A stretch of DNA of 64,000 nucleotides from Allocoprococcus sp004560705 (GCF_052065755.1 NZ_JBQHTK010000002.1:124001-188000); one strand, 5' to 3'; shown: positions 1 to 7,555, numbered from the stretch's first letter. The notes: generated from the sequence alone by a model not told the origin. Numbers and translations are program-made.

Positions 1-1314
1 GAAAATTGCAGCCAGAAACCATGGTGCAATCCATTTAATCATGAACGAAAACATTTTTTCGGATTTAAATGTCCCATCTGTTTCTTTCACTTCGTCGACG
101 ATCGTTTTCGGTTTTATGATAAAACCGACGAACAGACAGGTAAGAATTGCGACAATCGGCATCAGAATACTGTTGCTTATGAAATCCATCATATCGAGGA
201 TCGACATTCCACCCAGGGAAATGTGCTTCAGCCTGCCGAATCCCAGAGAGGAGGGAATGCCCAGCGCAAAGGAAAAAGCAGTCACGATCAGGCTGGACGC
301 GGTACGGTTCAGATGAAAACGGTCCATGATAATGGAGACGATCGTTTCCATCAGGGAAATGGCAGATGTGAGTGCCGCTAAAAGTACCAGCAGGAAGAAA
401 ACAGCTCCGACCAATTGCCCCATAGGCATGCTGTTAAATACTTTCGGAAGCGTGATGAACATCAGTCCCGGCCCGGCGCTGAGCGCAGAGCTGTCACCGC
501 CGGAAAAAGCGAACACAGCCGGAACGATCATCAGTCCGGCCAGAAAAGCAATTCCCGTGTCAAAAATCTCAATCTGACGGACGGCACTTTCCAGATGATT
601 TTCTTTCTTCATATAAGAACCATAAGTGACCATGATCCCCATAGCAAGTGACATAGAATAAAACATCTGTCCCATGGCAGCGAGGATTGCTTTGACAGAA
701 AAATGCTGCAGGCTCGGCTTCAGATAATAAGCGACCCCTTCCATGGCACCGTCAATCGTACAGGAATAAACTGCGATAAACAGTGTCAGGATGACGAGGA
801 CAGGCATCATGACTTTGCTCACTTTCTCGATCCCTTTTTCGACACCCAGCATGACGATAACTGAGGTCGCAAGTAAAAAAATACTGAACCACACGATCGG
901 ACCGCCGGTTTCGCCGATAAAATCCGGAAAATAATTATTGTCCGCAGCAGCCGTTATCTCACCGGAAAGAAACGTAAAAAGGTATTTGGTCACCCATCCG
1001 CCGATGACAGAATAATAAGGAAAAATAATGACCGGCACGATAGAAGCGAGGATCCCCAAAAATCCGAAACGCCTGTCAAGTGCCTGAAATGCGCCGATGG
1101 CGCTCAGCCCGGTCTTACGTCCAAGCGCAGTCTCGGCGATCATGAGCGTGAAGCCGAATGTGACTGTAAGAATCAAATAGACCAGAAGAAAGCTGCCTCC
1201 TCCATATTTGGCAGCCAGATATGGGAAACGCCAGATGTTGCCGAGCCCTACCGCAGAACCGGCAGCGGCCAGAACAAATCCCAGTTTGTTGGAAAAATTA
1301 CTTCTTGTTTGCAT
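1..1314 (-). CDS. Sodium-dependent transporter, NSS/SNF family (3' end outside window)
   Basis: The reading frame runs leftward from an ATG at 1312-1314 and is still open at base 1, so the last residues are missing. The N-terminus contains the GSAVGLGNIWRFPYLA signature that defines transmembrane segment 1 of neurotransmitter:sodium symporters and holds the sodium and substrate sites. The roughly 437 visible residues are strongly hydrophobic with 11-12 predicted membrane segments, the normal length of bacterial LeuT-like proteins. An AAGGAGG ribosome binding site lies at 1321-1327. The family imports amino acids or related amines with Na+; the substrate cannot be read from sequence. It is divergent from the infC operon and looks monocistronic at its 5' end. 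Confidence 0.9.
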   Translation of the reverse strand, partial: MQTRSNFSNKLGFVLAAAGSAVGLGNIWRFPYLAAKYGGGSFLLVYLILTVTFGFTLMIAETALGRKTGLSAIGAFQALDRRFGFLGILASIVPVIIFPYYSVIGGWVTKYLFTFLSGEITAAADNNYFPDFIGETGGPIVWFSIFLLATSVIVMLGVEKGIEKVSKVMMPVLVILTLFIAVYSCTIDGAMEGVAYYLKPSLQHFSVKAILAAMGQMFYSMSLAMGIMVTYGSYMKKENHLESAVRQIEIFDTGIAFLAGLMIVPAVFAFSGGDSSALSAGPGLMFITLPKVFNSMPMGQLVGAVFFLLVLLAALTSAISLMETIVSIIMDRFHLNRTASSLIVTAFSFALGIPSSLGFGRLKHISLGGMSILDMMDFISNSILMPIVAILTCLFVGFIIKPKTIVDEVKETDGTFKSEKMFSFMIKWIAPWFLAAIF

Positions 1315-1348
1315 GAAAAACCTCCTTGTATGATATGCAATTAGTATG

Positions 1349-1377
1349 ATTATGACATGATGATGGAAATAAATCAA
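1349..1377 (-). promoter_or_regulatory. Probable SigA promoter of the NSS transporter
   Basis: On the minus strand TTGATT (1372-1377) and CATAAT (1349-1354) are separated by 17 bases, about 35 bases before the start codon. This is a sequence match only. Confidence 0.5.
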
Positions 1378-1434
1378 TTATTTTATGGTTATATTGAGGA
1401 AATTAATAAACAAACAAAAATAAAGAAATAACTG

Positions 1435-1463
1435 TTGACACGGGATAAGAAATGTGTTAGATT
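1435..1463 (+). promoter_or_regulatory. Probable SigA promoter of infC-rpmI-rplT
   Basis: A perfect -35 TTGACA (1435-1440) is followed after 17 bases by TAGATT (1458-1463). Transcription from here would give a leader of about 165 bases before infC. Confidence 0.65.
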
Positions 1464-1469
1464 AATATT

Positions 1470-1630
1470 TGCGTGAAGCGAAAAAGAAAGCAGAGTGTCC
1501 ACTCTCACCTTAGCGCAATCGAGCGACTAATGGTTTGATATCGATGACAGTATACCGTGAAAGGGTGTTTTGTGCAATGAGAAGTGGATGGTCTGAGAAC
1601 TATTCACTTATTTTTATTTATGGAGGTGCA
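1470..1630 (+). ncRNA. Structured infC-operon leader, likely L20/IF3-type autoregulatory leader
   Basis: Between the promoter and infC lies about 160 bases without an ORF. It can form a GAGTG/CACTC hairpin near 1492-1506 and a longer stem with AGTGGATGG and its partner TATTCACTT around 1580-1612. In Firmicutes the infC-rpmI-rplT operon is commonly controlled by an L20-binding leader (Rfam L20_leader). Position and structure fit, but I could not run a covariance search, so the class is inferred. Confidence 0.5.
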
Positions 1631-1635
1631 CAACA

Positions 1636-2142
1636 ATTAGCGATTTAATGATCAACGAACAAATCCGCGACAGAGAGGTGCGTGTCGTTAGCGAGAGTGG
1701 GGAACAATTAGGAATTATGTCAGCAAAGGAAGCAATGAAGCTGGCACAGGAAGCGGAACTCGATCTGGTTAAGATCGCTCCGACAGCAAAGCCGCCTGTA
1801 TGTAAGATCATCGATTATGGTAAATACCGCTACGAACAGGCGAGAAAAGAAAAAGAAGCAAAGAAAAAGCAAAGGACTGTCGAAGTTAAAGAAGTGCGTC
1901 TTTCACCGAATATTGATACGAATGATATGAATACCAAGATGAATAATGCGAAGAAGTTCATTTTGAAAGGTAATAAAGTCAAAGTTACACTTCGCTTCAG
2001 AGGTAGAGAAATGGCCCATATGCAGCAGAGTAAACATATCCTTGATGATTTTGCAGATATGCTGAAAGATGTTGCTGTTGTTGAAAAAGCGGCCAAACTG
2101 GAAGGCAGAAGTCTGAGCATGGTTTTAACTGAAAAACGTTAA
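1636..2142 (+). CDS. infC: Translation initiation factor IF-3
   Basis: This 168-residue protein has the IF3 N-domain opening INEQIRDREVRVV and a C-terminal domain with VKVTLRFRGREMAH. IF3 binds the 30S subunit and checks start-codon and initiator-tRNA pairing. The start is placed at ATT 1636-1638 rather than the downstream ATG at 1648. GGAGGTG at 1622-1628 is 7 bases from the ATT but 19 from the ATG, and the extension (ISDLMINEQ after decoding) matches the usual clostridial IF3 N-terminus. An AUU start is the known basis of IF3 autoregulation in E. coli, because IF3 discriminates against it. First gene of infC-rpmI-rplT. Confidence 0.96.
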   Translation: MSDLMINEQIRDREVRVVSESGEQLGIMSAKEAMKLAQEAELDLVKIAPTAKPPVCKIIDYGKYRYEQARKEKEAKKKQRTVEVKEVRLSPNIDTNDMNTKMNNAKKFILKGNKVKVTLRFRGREMAHMQQSKHILDDFADMLKDVAVVEKAAKLEGRSLSMVLTEKR

Positions 2143-2175
2143 AAATAAACATTTTATATTAAGGAGGAAATCATC

Positions 2176-2373
2176 ATGCCAAAAATTAAAACAAATAGAG
2201 CAGCTGCAAAGCGCTTCAAAAAAACTGCAACAGGTAAGTTAAAAAGAAATAAAGCTTACAAGAGCCATATCTTAACTAAGAAATCTACAAAGAGAAAAAG
2301 AAATCTTAGACAGTCAACTATCACAGATGCTACTAACGTAAAGAACATGAAGAAAGTATTACCATATCTCTAA
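2176..2373 (+). CDS. rpmI: Large ribosomal subunit protein bL35
   Basis: A 65-residue, very basic protein starting MPKIKTNRAAAKRFKKT, the bL35 signature, at exactly the family length. A strong AAGGAGG site (2161-2167) precedes the ATG. It is a 50S subunit component. It sits 33 bases after infC and 32 before rplT in the conserved operon and is expected to share the leader's regulation. Confidence 0.98.
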   Translation: MPKIKTNRAAAKRFKKTATGKLKRNKAYKSHILTKKSTKRKRNLRQSTITDATNVKNMKKVLPYL

Positions 2374-2405
2374 GATAGGGTTAACGATAGAAGGAGGAGT
2401 AAGAA

Positions 2406-2762
2406 ATGGCAAGAATTAAAGGCGGCATGAACGCTAAAAAGAAACATAATAGAACTTTAAAATTAGCGAAAGGATACAGAGGAGCACGTTCTAAACAGTA
2501 CAGAGTTGCAAAACAGTCTGTTATGAGAGCTCTTACATCTTCCTACGCTGGAAGAAAGCAGAGAAAGCGTCAGATGCGTCAGTTATGGATCGCACGTATC
2601 AACGCTGCTGCAAGAATCAATGGTTTATCATACAGCAAGTTAATGCACGGCTTAAAAGTAGCTGGTGTTGACATGAACAGAAAGATGCTTGCTGAGCTCG
2701 CAGTTAACGATGCAGCAGGATTTGCAGCAATCGCTGACGTAGCAAAGAAAGCACTTGCATAA
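2406..2762 (+). CDS. rplT: Large ribosomal subunit protein bL20
   Basis: A 118-residue basic protein starting MARIKGGMNAKKKHNRTLKLA with a C-terminal globular part (KLMHGLKVAGVDMNRKMLAELA), full length for bL20. bL20 binds 23S rRNA early in 50S assembly and, in Bacillus, also binds the operon leader to repress its own synthesis. The RBS is AGGAGG at 2392-2397. It is the last gene of the operon and a terminator follows about 40 bases downstream. Confidence 0.98.
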   Translation: MARIKGGMNAKKKHNRTLKLAKGYRGARSKQYRVAKQSVMRALTSSYAGRKQRKRQMRQLWIARINAAARINGLSYSKLMHGLKVAGVDMNRKMLAELAVNDAAGFAAIADVAKKALA

Positions 2763-2802
2763 GATAAGACGATTTGCTTAACGCTTGAGAGAGAAGAGGG
2801 AA

Positions 2803-2832
2803 GCCCCGCGGAGAAATCTGCGGGGTTTTTTG
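2803..2832 (+). terminator. Rho-independent terminator after rplT
   Basis: CCCCGC (2804-2809) pairs with GCGGGG (2820-2825) and is followed by six T residues. Confidence 0.9.
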
Positions 2833-2841
2833 ATAATACCA

Positions 2842-2896
2842 GGGCATCAAGGACATGAGTTTCATGCTCGCATGAAAACTCATGTCCTTGATGCCC
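2842..2896 (+). repeat. Long near-perfect inverted repeat (25-bp arms)
   Basis: The arm at 2842-2866 is the reverse complement of 2871-2896 apart from one extra base in a run of T/A; the loop is CTCG. It has no T-run on the plus strand and lies beyond the rplT terminator, so it is not an obvious terminator. On the minus strand it has no gene to end. Function unknown. Confidence 0.85.
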
Positions 2897-2899
2897 GCT

Positions 2900-3055
2900 C
2901 AATCATGAGAAAGTAGCCCGATAGGGCGGATTTCGAATGATTGGAGGATTGTGGGAGCACGAAGTGCGGAACAATCCGTGGGTATTATCAAAAAACAAAA
3001 CGACACACCCCACAAACTTCCATTCGAAACAGCCCGACAGGGCGCCTTTCGAATG
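2900..3055 (+). repeat. Cluster of three nested hairpins with a repeated palindromic module
   Basis: Three stem-loops follow each other. The first pairs CAATCA (2900-2905) with TGATTG (2938-2943), enclosing GCCC-gata-GGGC (2916-2927). The second pairs GGATTGT (2946-2952) with ACAATCC (2971-2977), enclosing GCAC-gaa-GTGC. The third pairs CATTCGAAA (3021-3029) with TTTCGAATG (3047-3055), enclosing GCCC-gaca-GGGC (3032-3043). The first and third share the module GCCCGAYAGGGCG plus TTTCGAATG, so part of the region is duplicated. With the preceding inverted repeat this fills the 323-base gap between rplT and the HD gene; no convincing gene lies there. Confidence 0.75.
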
Positions 3056-3085
3056 TCCCACCCCCAAAAGAAAGGAGTTCCCCTT

Positions 3086-3721
3086 ATGAATACCAAAAAA
3101 ATCACCCCATCCCACCCGGAACAATCCCGCCTGGATCAACAATTCGATTTTATCCGTGAAATTGACAAAGAAAAGTTCATCGGCCGCCAGACCTATCTCA
3201 CAGGCGCTGCCAGAAAGGAAAATGATGCAGAGCATGCATGGCACATGGCACTGATGACGATTCTCCTTAGTGAATATTCCAATGAGCCGATCGATGTGCT
3301 GAAAACAGTTACCATGCTTCTGATCCATGATATCGTGGAGATTGATGCAGGGGATACCTATGCCTATGACGAAGCGGCGAAGGCAACCCAGAGTGAAAGA
3401 GAGGAAAAAGCTGCGGAACGCATTTTCGGACTGCTCCCCAAGGATCAGGGACAGCGGTTGAGAAAACTCTGGGAAGAATTTGAAGAGAGAAAGACACCGG
3501 AAGCCAGATTCGCAAGAACCATGGATAACGTTCAGCCAATCATGTTGAATGCGGCGACGGACGGAAAAGCATGGGAAGAACATCAGGTGAAGCTTTCACA
3601 GATTTTAAAGAGAAATGAACGAACGGCAGAAGGTTCGGAGGAGTTGTGGGATTACTCGCGGAAGAATTTTATCGAGCCAAATCTGAAAAAAGGACGTATT
3701 ATCGCGGATCGAGAACTGTAG
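3086..3721 (+). CDS. HD-domain phosphohydrolase, YfbR/HDDC2-like (probable 5'-deoxynucleotidase)
   Basis: A 211-residue cytosolic protein of the HD superfamily. Metal ligands are visible: His50 in DAEHAWHMAL, His81-Asp82 in LLIHDIVEID and Asp147 in FARTMDNVQP. This is the pattern of YfbR/HDDC2-type enzymes, which remove phosphate from deoxynucleoside monophosphates. The frame is open back to 2951, but that part is the hairpin region; the ATG at 3086 has AAGGAG (3072-3077) at 8-base spacing and gives the family length. It appears monocistronic. The fold is clear, the exact substrate inferred. Confidence 0.85.
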   Translation: MNTKKITPSHPEQSRLDQQFDFIREIDKEKFIGRQTYLTGAARKENDAEHAWHMALMTILLSEYSNEPIDVLKTVTMLLIHDIVEIDAGDTYAYDEAAKATQSEREEKAAERIFGLLPKDQGQRLRKLWEEFEERKTPEARFARTMDNVQPIMLNAATDGKAWEEHQVKLSQILKRNERTAEGSEELWDYSRKNFIEPNLKKGRIIADREL

Positions 3722-3785
3722 CCGGGGAATCTTCAGCCGATAGATCGGCGTGAAATACAGGCAAAATTATTTTATATGGAAAGGC

Positions 3786-3814
3786 TTGATTTCCAATCGA
3801 GAAGAAGGTATCCT
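3786..3814 (+). promoter_or_regulatory. Candidate promoter of the ParB-like/BMP gene
   Basis: TTGATT (3786-3791) and TATCCT (3809-3814) are 17 bases apart in the 143-base gap before the gene. A moderate match only. Confidence 0.35.
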
Positions 3815-3864
3815 TGTATAGAAAGTATAAGATGGATCAGTAAATTCTCAAAGGAGGATATTTT

Positions 3865-5772
3865 ATGTCATCAGAAGAATATAGCAAAGCATATAAAGCT
3901 GGAAAACGCGATTATCAGTCAAGGATGCTTCGGGGAGTCAGACCGACACTTCCTGTCCTTGATGATATACTCCCGACAAAGGGAACATTTTCAGAAGTGC
4001 CGCTTGGATTGGTTCAGATCCCGATGGATCAGATCGTGGGTACGAGACATGGTGGAAGAAGTAATGCATTTGCCGGAAATTTTATGCCGATTTTGAGGGA
4101 AAATACAGAGTTTGCGCAGAAATGGGCGACCTTAAGTACTATTCATGAAAATGAAGGCTTGAGGGATCCGATCAAGGCGTATGAATTTATGAATAAATTC
4201 TATGTAGAAGAAGGAAATAAGCGTGTCAGTGTCATGAAATATTATGGTGTTACGTCTATTCCGGGTACGGTAACGAGGATTATACCAAAACGTACCGATG
4301 AAAAAGAAAACAAAATATATTATGAGTTTCTCGATTTCTATGACTTGTCTAAGATCAATTATATTTGGTTCAGTCAGGAAGGTAGTTTTAAAAAGCTGCA
4401 GGAGGCTGTCGGAAAAGGCACGGATGAGGTGTGGAGTGAGGATGAAAAGCTGACGTTCAGTTCGGCTTATTCAAGATTTACTGCTGAATTTAAAGCAAGA
4501 GGCGGAGAGAAACTCCCGGTTACGGCGGGGGATGCATTTCTGGCTTTCATTAAGCTTTACGGTTATCAGACACTGGAAGAAAAGACCAGCAGTGAGCTGA
4601 AAGAAATGATTACCAAGAGCTGGGAAGAATTTGAGCTGATCGGTGTCGACAAAGAAGTGGAGCTTAAGATGAATCCGACAAGCGAGAAGAAACCACTTCT
4701 GAGCCGTCTTCTCCCGTTGAGTTCGCCGAAGCTTAAGATTGCCTTTATATATGAAAAAACGCCGTCATCTTCCGCATGGACATATGCCCATGAGCTTGGA
4801 AGACTGCATCTGGAGCAGACGTTCCCGGACGAAGTTACGACCGTGTATTATGATAATGTCACGCCGGAGACAGTAGAAGACGTGATAGGTGAGGCAATCC
4901 AAAATGGATGTAATATCGTATTTACGACGACACCGGCCTTTACACAGGCCAGTGTGAAAGCGGCGATCGCAAATCAGGATATCCGGATTCTGAACTGTTC
5001 TTTGAATACTTCTCATCGTTATATCCGGACTTACTACGCCCGTATGCATGAGGCGAAATTTCTGATGGGAGCGATTGCAGGCGCGATGGCTGAGAATAAC
5101 AAGATCGCATATCTGGCCGATTACCCGATCTTTGGTGCTATTGCCAATATCAATGCATTTGCGCTGGGAGCGAAAATGATCAATCCGAGAGCACAGGTCT
5201 ATCTGGAATGGTATAAGAAAAAAGATAGTGATGCGCTTGAAAATATCCGGAAATCAGGGGCAAACATTATTTCCGGTATGGATATGGTGATTCCGGAAGA
5301 GTCCTCCAGATATTTTGGTATTTACCGGATGGAAGAGGGGTATCCGAGAAGTCTTGCCATGCCTCTGTGGCACTGGGGAAAATTCTACGAACAGCTGATT
5401 CGGACGATTATGGACGGAACATGGAAATACGATGATAAATCTACGGAACTGAAAGCAATCAATTACTGGTGGGGAATGTCATCCGGCGCGATCGATGTTA
5501 TTTGCTCAGACAGCCTACCGATTGGCACCAAACGTTTGGTTGAGCTGCTGAAGAAAACAATCAGTAGTGGAGAGTTTAATCCGTTCTCGGGAGTGCTCTA
5601 TTCTCAGACTGGAATTGTACAGTCAGATCCTTCCAGAGATCTGACGCCGGAAGAAATTGTGACGATGGACTGGTTGGCGGAGAATGTGATCGGAACGATT
5701 CCGAAAGCAGATGAAATGCTTGAAGAAACCAAGCCCACGATCCAGCAGCAGGGAATAGAGAAGAAAGGCTAA
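3865..5772 (+). CDS. Cytosolic fusion: N-terminal ParB/sulfiredoxin-like domain + BMP-family ligand-binding domain
   Basis: A 635-residue protein with two recognisable parts. Residues ~50-130 resemble the ParB/Srx fold: a GTRHGGRSNAF stretch (59-69), DPIKAYEF (101-108) and the hallmark EGNKRVSV (116-123). Residues ~289 to the end resemble BMP/Med-type periplasmic binding proteins (LKIAFIYEKTPSSSAW; later AKFLMGAIAGAMAE and AFALGAKMINPRAQVY), which usually bind nucleosides for an ABC importer. There is no signal peptide, lipobox or membrane segment, and no ABC permease or ATPase nearby, so the binding domain is probably intracellular. The RBS is AAAGGAGG (3850-3857). It is followed 7 bases later by a metallophosphoesterase and then lgt. 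Function unknown; an intracellular ligand sensor is a guess. Confidence 0.75.
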   Translation: MSSEEYSKAYKAGKRDYQSRMLRGVRPTLPVLDDILPTKGTFSEVPLGLVQIPMDQIVGTRHGGRSNAFAGNFMPILRENTEFAQKWATLSTIHENEGLRDPIKAYEFMNKFYVEEGNKRVSVMKYYGVTSIPGTVTRIIPKRTDEKENKIYYEFLDFYDLSKINYIWFSQEGSFKKLQEAVGKGTDEVWSEDEKLTFSSAYSRFTAEFKARGGEKLPVTAGDAFLAFIKLYGYQTLEEKTSSELKEMITKSWEEFELIGVDKEVELKMNPTSEKKPLLSRLLPLSSPKLKIAFIYEKTPSSSAWTYAHELGRLHLEQTFPDEVTTVYYDNVTPETVEDVIGEAIQNGCNIVFTTTPAFTQASVKAAIANQDIRILNCSLNTSHRYIRTYYARMHEAKFLMGAIAGAMAENNKIAYLADYPIFGAIANINAFALGAKMINPRAQVYLEWYKKKDSDALENIRKSGANIISGMDMVIPEESSRYFGIYRMEEGYPRSLAMPLWHWGKFYEQLIRTIMDGTWKYDDKSTELKAINYWWGMSSGAIDVICSDSLPIGTKRLVELLKKTISSGEFNPFSGVLYSQTGIVQSDPSRDLTPEEIVTMDWLAENVIGTIPKADEMLEETKPTIQQQGIEKKG

Positions 5773-5779
5773 AGAGATT

Positions 5780-6400
5780 ATGAGGATACTTGCGATTGCA
5801 GACGAAGAATCTGCATATTTATGGGATCATTTTGAAAAAAGTAAACTGCAGGGAATTGATTTAATCATTTCCTGCGGTGACCTGGATCCTCATTATCTTT
5901 CGTTCCTTGCAACATTTACATCAGCACCGGTACTCTATGTGTGCGGAAATCACGATGATAAATATGCGCAGATTCCGCCGGAAGGATGCATCTGCATCGA
6001 CGATCAGATTTATGTGTACAAAGGGGTCCGGATCCTGGGGCTGGGCGGTTCTATGCGCTATAAACCGGGAGAGCATCAGTATACAGAGCGCGGCATGAAA
6101 AAACGCGTACACAAACTCTGGTTTCAGCTGCTCAGAAGGAGGGGATTTGATATCCTTGTGACGCATGCACCGGCTTATGAACTGAATGACGGGAGAGATC
6201 TTCCGCATCAGGGATTCCGGGTGTTCCTGAATTTGATGGAAAAATATCGCCCGAAGTATTTCCTGCACGGACATGTACATATGTCCTACGGAAGACAGCA
6301 TAAACGATACGACAAATACCAGGATACGCATGTGATTAATGCGTTTGAACGGTGTGTGTTCGATTTTGAGGATGAAAATCCCGGAGAACATATCAGATAG
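5780..6400 (+). CDS. Calcineurin-like metallophosphoesterase
   Basis: A 206-residue protein with the metallophosphoesterase motif series: Asp8 (IADEES), GDLD at 33-36, GNHDD at 56-60, THAP at 128-131 and GHVH at 164-167. The first motif, normally D-x-H, reads D-E-E here, so one usual His ligand is replaced. The fold implies metal-dependent hydrolysis of a phosphomonoester or phosphodiester; the substrate is unknown. It begins 7 bases after the ParB-like/BMP gene and ends 15 bases before lgt, so the three are probably cotranscribed. Confidence 0.85.
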   Translation: MRILAIADEESAYLWDHFEKSKLQGIDLIISCGDLDPHYLSFLATFTSAPVLYVCGNHDDKYAQIPPEGCICIDDQIYVYKGVRILGLGGSMRYKPGEHQYTERGMKKRVHKLWFQLLRRRGFDILVTHAPAYELNDGRDLPHQGFRVFLNLMEKYRPKYFLHGHVHMSYGRQHKRYDKYQDTHVINAFERCVFDFEDENPGEHIR

Positions 6401-6415
6401 AAATGAGGATAGAAC

Positions 6416-7171
6416 ATGAAGACAGACATTTTAACAATTGGAAAAATCACGATCCACGGTTACGGATTGATGATAGCGATCGGCATTTTATGCTGCATTG
6501 CAATGGGCATGTACCGAGCTAAAAAATACAAGCTGAATCCGGAAGCGGTCATCGATATTGCACTCTATGGAGTACTTGCCGGTTTTCTCGGAGCGAAGCT
6601 TCTCTATGTGATCGTTGAATTCCCTGCATTTATCAAAGATCCTCTCAGCGTCCTGGGATCAGAAGGATTTGTGGTGTACGGCGGAATCATTTTAGGAGTA
6701 TTGGCAGCCATTATATACTGCAGGATCAAAGGACTTGTTTTTCTGGAATATTTTGATCTGTGTGCACCTTCTATTTCACTGGCTCAGGGATTCGGACGGA
6801 TCGGTTGTTTTCTGGCAGGCTGCTGTTACGGAAGAGAGACACAGTCCTTTCTGGGAGTGGTTTTCCCGGTCAACAGCATGGCACCGGCAGGTGTCAAGGT
6901 ATTGCCGACACAGCTCTTTTCGTCAGCGGGCGATTTCCTGATCACGGCAATTCTTCTTCTTTATTATAAAAAGATCAAGCATACCGGAGACGGCGGAGCA
7001 TTATATATGATACTTTACGGTGTCGGAAGATTCTTGATGGAATTTTTGCGGGCAGATGACAGGGGAAATATAGGAATGCTTTCTACCTCGCAGATGATCT
7101 CGATCGTGATCGTGGCAGGGGCAGTGGTGTTGCTCTGGCAGAACAGAAGAAGAGACAGAGAGTTGTTATGA
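6416..7171 (+). CDS. lgt: Prolipoprotein diacylglyceryl transferase
   Basis: Lgt moves diacylglycerol from phosphatidylglycerol onto the lipobox cysteine of prolipoproteins at the cytoplasmic membrane. The 251-residue protein has about seven hydrophobic segments, the N-terminal HGYG (14-17), and the Lgt signature GRIGCFLAGCCYGR (127-140) in the form common in clostridia. YGVGRFLMEFLR near the C-terminus is also typical. Its TGA overlaps the ATG of the next small frame (ATGA at 7168-7171). It is third in the run with the BMP fusion and the phosphoesterase. Confidence 0.95.
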   Translation: MKTDILTIGKITIHGYGLMIAIGILCCIAMGMYRAKKYKLNPEAVIDIALYGVLAGFLGAKLLYVIVEFPAFIKDPLSVLGSEGFVVYGGIILGVLAAIIYCRIKGLVFLEYFDLCAPSISLAQGFGRIGCFLAGCCYGRETQSFLGVVFPVNSMAPAGVKVLPTQLFSSAGDFLITAILLLYYKKIKHTGDGGALYMILYGVGRFLMEFLRADDRGNIGMLSTSQMISIVIVAGAVVLLWQNRRRDRELL

Positions 7172-7374
7172 ACGAATTAGAAAAATGTATGGCTGGTGAA
7201 TGGTATGACTGTCACAATGCAATTTTTTTGGAGTATAAAAATAATGCAAGAAATTTGTTGTCGCAGTATAATTCTTTTGCATATAACCAGACAAGAGAAA
7301 AGACAGAAGTTTTGAAACAACTCTTTGGAAGCATAGGGGAAAATGTTTCGGTAGGAATTCCTTATTATCAGTAA
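7168..7374 (+). pseudogene. N-terminal remnant of a maltose/galactoside O-acetyltransferase
   Basis: The 68-codon frame (MNELEKCMAGEWYDCHN ... LLSQYN ... VLKQLFGSIGENV) is the small N-terminal Mac domain of sugar O-acetyltransferases (LacA/Maa). The hexapeptide-repeat acetyltransferase domain that should follow is absent; the frame stops at the point where family members read ..PFxCDYG. A terminator follows at once, so this is the stub left by a deletion. It could still be translated by coupling to lgt, but it lacks the catalytic part. Confidence 0.8.
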
Positions 7375-7387
7375 TCAAAAAGAACAA

Positions 7388-7424
7388 AAAATGGGAAGCC
7401 TCGAATCAAGGCTTCCCATTTAAT
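7388..7424 (-). terminator. Bidirectional-looking terminator between the lacA remnant and tRNA-Leu
   Basis: AAATGGGAAGCCT pairs with AGGCTTCCCATTT around a 7-base loop. The T-run is better on the minus strand, so it mainly ends the first tRNA transcript, but it can also stop the lgt transcript. Confidence 0.8.
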
Positions 7425-7430
7425 TAAAAA

Positions 7431-7515
7431 TGCGGAAGATGGGACTTGAACCCACACGACTGCAATAGTCACAAGATCCTTAGTCTTGCTCGTCTGCCAG
7501 TTCCGACACTTCCGC
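7431..7515 (-). tRNA. tRNA-Leu (anticodon AAG), copy 1
   Basis: The minus strand folds as an 85-base class II tRNA. The acceptor is GCGGAAG/CTTCCGC, the D stem TCG/CGA, and the anticodon stem CAAGA/TCTTG with loop CTAAGGA (anticodon AAG). A long variable arm carries GACT/AGTC, and the T arm has loop TTCAAGT. The discriminator is A and CCA is not encoded. It reads CUU/CUC leucine codons; A34 would need deamination to inosine to read CUC well. It is identical to the second copy. Confidence 0.95.
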
Positions 7516-7526
7516 GCGACTGCTTT

Positions 7527-7555
7527 ATTATATATTAAATAAATGGATTTGTCAA
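7527..7555 (-). promoter_or_regulatory. Consensus promoter of tRNA-Leu copy 1
   Basis: On the minus strand TTGACA (7550-7555) and TATAAT (7527-7532) have a 17-base spacer: a perfect SigA promoter 12 bases before the tRNA. Confidence 0.9.

Noticed and set aside
41..651. Short plus-strand frames at the left edge
   Set aside because: They lie opposite the NSS transporter, whose minus-strand frame has the GSAVGLGNIWRFP signature.
2951..3085. Upstream extension of the HD nucleotidase
   Set aside because: This part is hairpin-forming non-coding sequence; the RBS at 3072-3077 fits ATG 3086.
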